Positions 59,626-64,000 of a DNA stretch of 64,000 bases are shown here, in pieces. Each line of letters opens with the position of its first letter. Positions within the stretch are counted from its first letter, which is position 1. Source of the DNA: a bacterium (lineage in GTDB: Bacteria; Elusimicrobiota; Elusimicrobia; Elusimicrobiales; UBA9959); contig JAJZPL010000009.1 in the NCBI GenBank assembly GCA_021811185.1, forward strand, positions 1-64,000. The letters are read 5' to 3'. The translations under genes and the position numbers were made by a program. Below the pieces are notes generated by a model. The model had not been told where the DNA came from. It was given only the letters and a program-made list of their open reading frames with translations, and searched no databases.

Positions 59626-61526
59626 AATTTAAAGTCGTCGGCGAATTCCTTGTGCCAAAGCTCCAGCATCAGCAGCGCCCACAGTTTGTAGCCGTGGTCG
59701 CGGGCGCCGCTCTGGTGCTCGTCCCACAGCCTGAACAAGTGCTCTTTGTTGAAATACCCGCGGCCCAGCGCCTTGGCGGACAGGCAGGTGCCGGCCCAGT
59801 ACTCCTTCAACTCGCCCCTGAACCAGGGGCCCAGCGGGATGCCGAAGCCCATCTTGCCGCGCGAATAAATCTGCTTCGGGAGCATGTCCTTGAAGGTTTC
59901 CTTCAGGATCCACTTGGTCCCGTTCACGCCCTTCAACTTCAAATGCTCTGGCAGGCTGAAGGCGAACTCTATGACCTTGTGGTCGAGGAACGGCGACCTG
60001 GCCTCCAGCGAGTTGGCCATGGAAGCTATGTCCATCTTGGTCATAAGGCATTCGGGCAGGTAGGAGTGGAAGTCCACGTAACTGAGGACGTTCTGCAGGT
60101 CCTGTCCTTCCGGGATCTTGTAAAGCCCGGTGATGTATTTTTCGCCGTAGCGCAGATCCGCGCCCAGCGCGTTCTCGAACGCCTGGCTGAACAGCCCCTG
60201 TTTCTCGTCGGGCCCGAAGTAGGAGACCGTGGACAGGTAGCGCCGGGCCGGGTCCTGCATCATTGACGCGGCCAGGAATTTCCTGGCCCGCCAGAAAACG
60301 CCGTAAGGCGCTTTCTGCGGGAACAGCTTGGCGGCCCCCAGCAGCGTTTTTTTAACGCCGTCCGGCATCACCCTCAGGTACGAATCCAGCTTCATCGCCA
60401 CGTACCGCAGGTACCCGCCGAAAGCCTCGTCCCCGCCGTCGCCGTTCAGCGCCACCGTTACGGACTTGCGCGTTTCGCGGGAAACGAAATAGGAAGGCAG
60501 CGCGCTGGAGTCGGCATACGGCTCGCCGTAGTGGCGAACGAGCTTTTCCAGCACGTCCACCATGTTGGCTTCCACCACGAACTCGGTGTGCCTGGTGCCG
60601 TACATCTCCGCCACCTGTTTGGCGTAGCCGAGCTCGGAGAACGCGGCCTCTTTGAAACCTATCGAGAAAGTTTTGACCGGCGCGGAGGAGCTCTTGGCCA
60701 TCAGGGCCACGACCACCGAGGAGTCGATGCCGCCGGACAGGAAGGCGCCCAGCGGGACTTCCGAGATCAGGCGGATCCTGGTGGCTTCCAGCAGCTCGGC
60801 GCAGAGCCGCTCTTTTATCTCCGGGAGCGGCAGGTCGAGCTTCTCCGCTCCCAGCGGCAGGTCCCAGTATTTCTCGATCTCCACCTTACCGTCCTCGAAC
60901 GTGAGCACCGAGGCGGGCTCCAGCTTTTTAACGCCTTTGAAGATGCTGAGCGGGCTGGGGATATATTGAAGCGTAAGGTAGGCGTCCACCGCGCGCAGGT
61001 CCACCTCGCGGGGAATGCCAGGGGCGGCCAGCAGCGCCCGCAGCTCCGAGGCGAAAGAAACGGCGCCCGGCGTTACGGAGTAAAAAAGCGGTTTCTTGCC
61101 CATGCGGTCGCGCGCCAGCAGCAGCCGGTCCCGCTTCTTATCCCAGATGGCGATGGCGAACATACCGCGCAGGTCCTTTACGAAATCCTTACCCTTCTCC
61201 TCGTAAAGGTGGACGATGGTCTCGGTGTCGGACTTGGTCTTGAACACGTGGCCCTGCCCGATAAGCTTGTCCCTGAGTTCCTGGAAATTGTAGATCTCGC
61301 CGTTGAAAACTATCCAGACGGAGCCGTCCTCGTTGGAGATGGGCTGGTGGCCGGTGCTGACGTCTATGATAGAAAGCCGGCGCATGGCCAGGCCCACGGT
61401 ATCTTTCTCGTAATAGCCCTCGTCGTCCGGGCCGCGGTGAGCTATCAGGTCGTTCATGGCCTTGAGCGCGGCGCGCTCTACCGGCAGGCCGGAACCGTAA
61501 TTATATATTCCGCAGATTCCGCACAT
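59622..61526 (-). CDS. asnB: Glutamine-hydrolysing asparagine synthase-type amidotransferase
   Basis: 634 residues. The N-terminal class II glutaminase begins MCGICGIYNYG (Cys2 nucleophile) and has AHRGPDDEGYY and FNGEIYNF. The C-terminal synthetase domain has the PP-loop LSGGIDSSVVVALM (about 265) and SYFVSRETRK, LNGDGGDEAFGGY. AsnB-like genes are common in polysaccharide clusters, where the product may amidate sugar acids rather than make asparagine; which applies here is open. It lies 3 bp after the GT4 gene. Confidence 0.93.
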   Translation of the reverse strand: MCGICGIYNYGSGLPVERAALKAMNDLIAHRGPDDEGYYEKDTVGLAMRRLSIIDVSTGHQPISNEDGSVWIVFNGEIYNFQELRDKLIGQGHVFKTKSDTETIVHLYEEKGKDFVKDLRGMFAIAIWDKKRDRLLLARDRMGKKPLFYSVTPGAVSFASELRALLAAPGIPREVDLRAVDAYLTLQYIPSPLSIFKGVKKLEPASVLTFEDGKVEIEKYWDLPLGAEKLDLPLPEIKERLCAELLEATRIRLISEVPLGAFLSGGIDSSVVVALMAKSSSAPVKTFSIGFKEAAFSELGYAKQVAEMYGTRHTEFVVEANMVDVLEKLVRHYGEPYADSSALPSYFVSRETRKSVTVALNGDGGDEAFGGYLRYVAMKLDSYLRVMPDGVKKTLLGAAKLFPQKAPYGVFWRARKFLAASMMQDPARRYLSTVSYFGPDEKQGLFSQAFENALGADLRYGEKYITGLYKIPEGQDLQNVLSYVDFHSYLPECLMTKMDIASMANSLEARSPFLDHKVIEFAFSLPEHLKLKGVNGTKWILKETFKDMLPKQIYSRGKMGFGIPLGPWFRGELKEYWAGTCLSAKALGRGYFNKEHLFRLWDEHQSGARDHGYKLWALLMLELWHKEFADDFKL

Positions 61527-61529
61527 AGT

Positions 61530-62651
61530 TCAGCTCCCGTATACCGCCAGCAAGTCGTCGGCCACGCGGGCCATGGAATATTTTTCCACGGCGGTCTTGC
61601 GCGCCCGCTCCCCCAGCTTCACCGCCAGGGAGCGGTCGGCCAGGAAGCCGCGCAGACAGTCCTTGATCTCCTGGCGGCTGCGCGGGTCGAACAGGCAGCC
61701 GCTCGCGCCCTGCTCCACGGCCTCGCCGGCGCTCCCGGCGCGGCTGGCGATCACGGCCACGCCGCAGGCCATGGCCTCCAGCATGGAGTTGGAAAGCCCG
61801 CCGGAGACGGACGGCAGCATGAAAACGTCCGCCGCGCGGTAATAGGGCAGCAGGTCGTCTTTCGGCCCGGCCAGGGTTACGCTGCCGGCCAGCCCCATGT
61901 CGGCTACGGACCGGCGCAGCGCGGCCTCTTCGGACCCGCCGCCGACTATCAGCAGGCGCGCCCTCGGCGGCACGGCTTCCTCGCTGAAGATCTCGGCCCA
62001 GGCTTCCACGAACCCCCTCACGCGCGTCACGGACGAAAGGCGGCCCACGCAGAGAAAGACCGTGGCATTGTCCAGGCCTATGGCCGTCTTGGCGTTTATC
62101 TTCTCGTTATAAAGCGGCGGCGTGTAGCGGCCCGTATCCACGCCGTTGCGGAAAGAATGCGTTCGCAGCCCGGAGAAGTGGGGGTCGGCCTTCAGCCTGT
62201 CGCCTTCCTCCTTGTTCATCACCAGCAGCTCCGCGCCGGCGCTCCGCAGCAGGGCCAGCTTCACGCGCCCCGCCAGGCTCCCCGGCAAAAGCGAGGCCTC
62301 GCCAGCGGCCCCGGTCCTTACCAGGGTTTTCCTGCCGGTCAGCCTGGCGGCCAGCGCGGCCGCGGCGCAGGAGGCCAGCGGCGAATACACGGCCTGGTAC
62401 TCCGACTTGTGCGAGAGCAGCCAGAAAAAACTTTTAAGCCCGAAAGCGGTTTCGCCCGTGCCGGAGAGCCTCTTTATCGCCACGCCGTCCAGCAGCTCTT
62501 CCGCCGGCAGGCCGGCGGGCCGCCCGGTAAGCACGGTCACTTTTACGCCGCGCCCGGCCAGGGCCCTGGCGAGCTCGAGCGCCTGCTTTTCCGCCCCGCC
62601 CAGCGCCGGGTGGAACGCGCGGCTCAGCATCACCAGCGAAGTTACTCTCAC
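61530..62651 (-). CDS. Family 4 glycosyltransferase
   Basis: 373 residues. N-terminal acceptor domain: VMLSRAFHPALGGAEKQALE. C-terminal donor domain: LCVGRLSSVTRVRGFVEAWA, YRAADVFMLPSVSGGLSNSM and LEAMACGVAVIASRAG. The start is GTG at 62651, preceded by GAAGGA and overlapping the UPF0104 stop by 4 bp (GTGA); the longer open frame upstream is not credible. Sugar specificity is unknown. Confidence 0.9.
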   Translation of the reverse strand: MRVTSLVMLSRAFHPALGGAEKQALELARALAGRGVKVTVLTGRPAGLPAEELLDGVAIKRLSGTGETAFGLKSFFWLLSHKSEYQAVYSPLASCAAAALAARLTGRKTLVRTGAAGEASLLPGSLAGRVKLALLRSAGAELLVMNKEEGDRLKADPHFSGLRTHSFRNGVDTGRYTPPLYNEKINAKTAIGLDNATVFLCVGRLSSVTRVRGFVEAWAEIFSEEAVPPRARLLIVGGGSEEAALRRSVADMGLAGSVTLAGPKDDLLPYYRAADVFMLPSVSGGLSNSMLEAMACGVAVIASRAGSAGEAVEQGASGCLFDPRSRQEIKDCLRGFLADRSLAVKLGERARKTAVEKYSMARVADDLLAVYGS

Positions 62652-63637
62652 GCGGCGTCCTTCGGAGAGGAGAATTGCTTCCAGACCTTGCCGAGAGAAT
62701 GCCCCATCTGGTAAACGAACGCCAGGCCCAGCAGCGTGATCATCATATAACTCAGCACATGGGCGTAGGAGGCGTAGGCAAAGCCCACGTTCCCGGGAAC
62801 GCCCCAGGTAACCAGCACCCTGGTAAGGGTGAATTCGAAATTGCCGAAGTAGCCAGGCATGCCCGGCACCGAGGCGGCTACCGCGCCGGTGAACACCAGG
62901 GCCATGCAGCGGTACATATCCAGCACGCCGCCCAGCCCGAAAGCGAGCCCTATCCAGTAGTAATTCAGCGCGTCCATCAGCCACTGGCCGGCCGCGTACA
63001 GGAAGATCAGCGCGCCGCTCCTGAAGGAGTGGAAACCCTTCACGCCCATGGCCACTCTTTCGAACAGCAGCCGCAGGCGCGGGAACCGCGCGAAGAAACC
63101 GGAGAACCAGTGGTGGGCGATCAGTTCGTCGGAGAAGATCAGCGCGGCCATGGCGGCCGTCACGCCGCCGAACAGCGTCCACATCACGCTGTGGTAATTC
63201 AGGAAGCCGCCGGTGATGCCGCCCAGCCAGGCCGCCGCGGCGAACAGCGCGAACAGCACCAGCACGTCCAGCGCGCGTTCCACCAGGATGGTGGCCAGAA
63301 CGGTAAGCAGCGGGATGCCGAAAAGCCCGGCGCCGAAAGTTGCGCGGGCCAGTTCCCCCAGGCGCATCGGCAGCAGGTTGTTCAGAGCGAGCCCGGCGGC
63401 CTGCAGCTTGAAAGCGTCCGCCAGCCGCACCGGCTTCGAGGGGTTCAGCAGCAAGCGCCAGCGCGCCGCGCGGAACAGCAGCTCAGCCAGGGTGGTGAGC
63501 ACGAACGGGACGATGAAGACCGCCCTGACCTTGGAATAGATGGCGAGCAGGTTCCGGAAGTCGATGCTGCGGAAAGCGAAATAAAGCAGCACTGCCCCTA
63601 TAAGGAAGCCCGCTATTATGGAAATTTTCGCTTTCAT
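62648..63637 (-). CDS. UPF0104 / lysylphosphatidylglycerol-synthase-type membrane protein
   Basis: 329 residues with about eight membrane segments. The family pattern is seen in AARWRLLL, LNNLLPMRLGELARA (the N-x-x-x-P-x-R-x-G-E signature) and ASVPGMPGYFGNFEF. Such proteins include the flippase half of MprF and AglD-like proteins and often occur in glycan clusters, probably moving lipid-linked substrates. The ATG at 63637 is chosen because the first membrane segment starts there. Confidence 0.87.
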   Translation of the reverse strand: MKAKISIIAGFLIGAVLLYFAFRSIDFRNLLAIYSKVRAVFIVPFVLTTLAELLFRAARWRLLLNPSKPVRLADAFKLQAAGLALNNLLPMRLGELARATFGAGLFGIPLLTVLATILVERALDVLVLFALFAAAAWLGGITGGFLNYHSVMWTLFGGVTAAMAALIFSDELIAHHWFSGFFARFPRLRLLFERVAMGVKGFHSFRSGALIFLYAAGQWLMDALNYYWIGLAFGLGGVLDMYRCMALVFTGAVAASVPGMPGYFGNFEFTLTRVLVTWGVPGNVGFAYASYAHVLSYMMITLLGLAFVYQMGHSLGKVWKQFSSPKDAA

Positions 63638-63651
63638 AGCCTTTCTCTCCC

Positions 63652-64000
63652 CTACGCCGCGTCTATGCTCTTCAGGAACGCCTCTTCGCCGGCCGGCCGG
63701 CCGAGGAACCTGGCCACCTGGCCCGCCTCGTCGTAGCTGCGGCCCGGGGCCAGGATCAGCTCGCGGTACTTGGCGCCGGTCTCCGGGTTCATCACGCCGG
63801 CGGCCTCGAAGGCCCCGAACAGGTCCATCGCTATCACCTCGCTCCACAGGTAGCTGTAGTAGCCCGCCTCGTAGCCGCCCATCAGGTGGCCGAAGTTGGC
63901 CTGCGGGTGCGTGTCGGGGCTCAGCGGGATCAGCGAGATTTTCTTCATCAGCTGGTCGTAAACCTTAGTCGTATTCACCTTGCCGCGCGCGGTGTGGTAG
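63652..64000 (-). CDS. M3-family oligopeptidase, C-terminal part (cut by window edge)
   Basis: The visible 115 residues match the C-terminus of M3A peptidases (thimet oligopeptidase / OpdA type): HPQANFGHLMGGYEAGYYSY, LWSEVIAMDLFGAFEAAGVM, NPETGAKYRELILAPG and VARFLGRPAGEEAFLKS. The frame is open to the edge, so the HEFGH-type zinc site lies outside the window. The stop is 14 bp before the UPF0104 gene. Confidence 0.9.
   Translation of the reverse strand, partial: YHTARGKVNTTKVYDQLMKKISLIPLSPDTHPQANFGHLMGGYEAGYYSYLWSEVIAMDLFGAFEAAGVMNPETGAKYRELILAPGRSYDEAGQVARFLGRPAGEEAFLKSIDAA

Noticed and set aside
60531..62714. A 727-codon plus-strand open frame opposite asnB and the GT4 gene
   Set aside because: Low-complexity antisense translation; both minus-strand genes have full catalytic motifs.
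62652..63182. 177-residue N-terminal extension of the GT4 protein
   Set aside because: The extension is the antisense-like out-of-phase reading of the UPF0104 gene; the GTG at 62651 has a ribosome-binding site and the usual 4-bp overlap.

Overview
The window is a chromosomal segment of a high-GC, outer-membrane-bearing (diderm) bacterium. Signs of this are lnt and several lipobox proteins, a Slp-family lipoprotein, a beta-barrel protein ending in Phe, and many secreted proteins. No rRNA, tRNA, CRISPR, phage or transposase gene is visible. The mix of many one- and two-component regulators, tandem secreted clostripain-type peptidases and novel secreted proteins would suit a little-studied phylum such as Elusimicrobiota, but that placement is inference and no marker here proves it.

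Layout. 1-7.3 kb: a truncated secreted protein, YjbQ, a metallophosphoesterase, a CheY/CheC-like pair, a histidine kinase with degenerate receiver domains and a GT39-like membrane protein. 7.3-8.8 kb: a TPR lipoprotein and a SatP-type acetate transporter. 8.8-18.5 kb: the most striking locus. A six-gene minus-strand operon (ECF sigma, zinc-finger anti-sigma with a Cys-rich C-terminal domain, FkbM methyltransferase, DUF3047, response regulator, receiver-kinase) diverges from a VIT/von Willebrand A membrane protein. Both sides start at mirrored, near-identical ECF promoters (GGAACTT-N16-TCTAAC), and the anti-sigma and VIT-vWA proteins share two peptide motifs. A Prc-type periplasmic protease lies convergent to it. 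18.8-27.3 kb: Slp, a small kinase, a cytidylate-kinase-like protein, a Fic protein with its own winged-helix domain and operator-like repeats, and a patch of AT-richer accessory genes punctuated by copies of a dispersed repeat that carries a terminator.

27.4-36 kb: gpmI, a DUF167 gene and a DTW-domain gene; a DsbA/MauE-like thiol-redox operon; a lone receiver protein; a polytopic membrane protein; and an OmpR-type two-component pair. 36-41 kb: a repeat-containing lipoprotein, a Lys-rich secreted protein and two tandem clostripain-family peptidases. 41.2-47.5 kb: secA, lnt and a hybrid sensor kinase. 47.5-54.4 kb: a receiver protein, two related acidic secreted proteins, a small helical secreted protein and an outer-membrane barrel. 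These converge on an OmpR-type sensor/regulator pair and are followed by a zinc-ribbon/HEAGH membrane protein. 54.4-64 kb: a long, tightly packed minus-strand cluster for a surface polysaccharide (flippase, glycosyltransferases, radical SAM protein, asnB, UPF0104), with trmL embedded in it and an M3 peptidase at the edge.

Signals. Most terminators share one stem design (AACCGCCGGG / CCCGGCGGTT). Several genes have a near-consensus -10 box only 6-9 nt before the start codon, which suggests leaderless transcripts. All functions are read from motifs recognised by eye; no database search was run.
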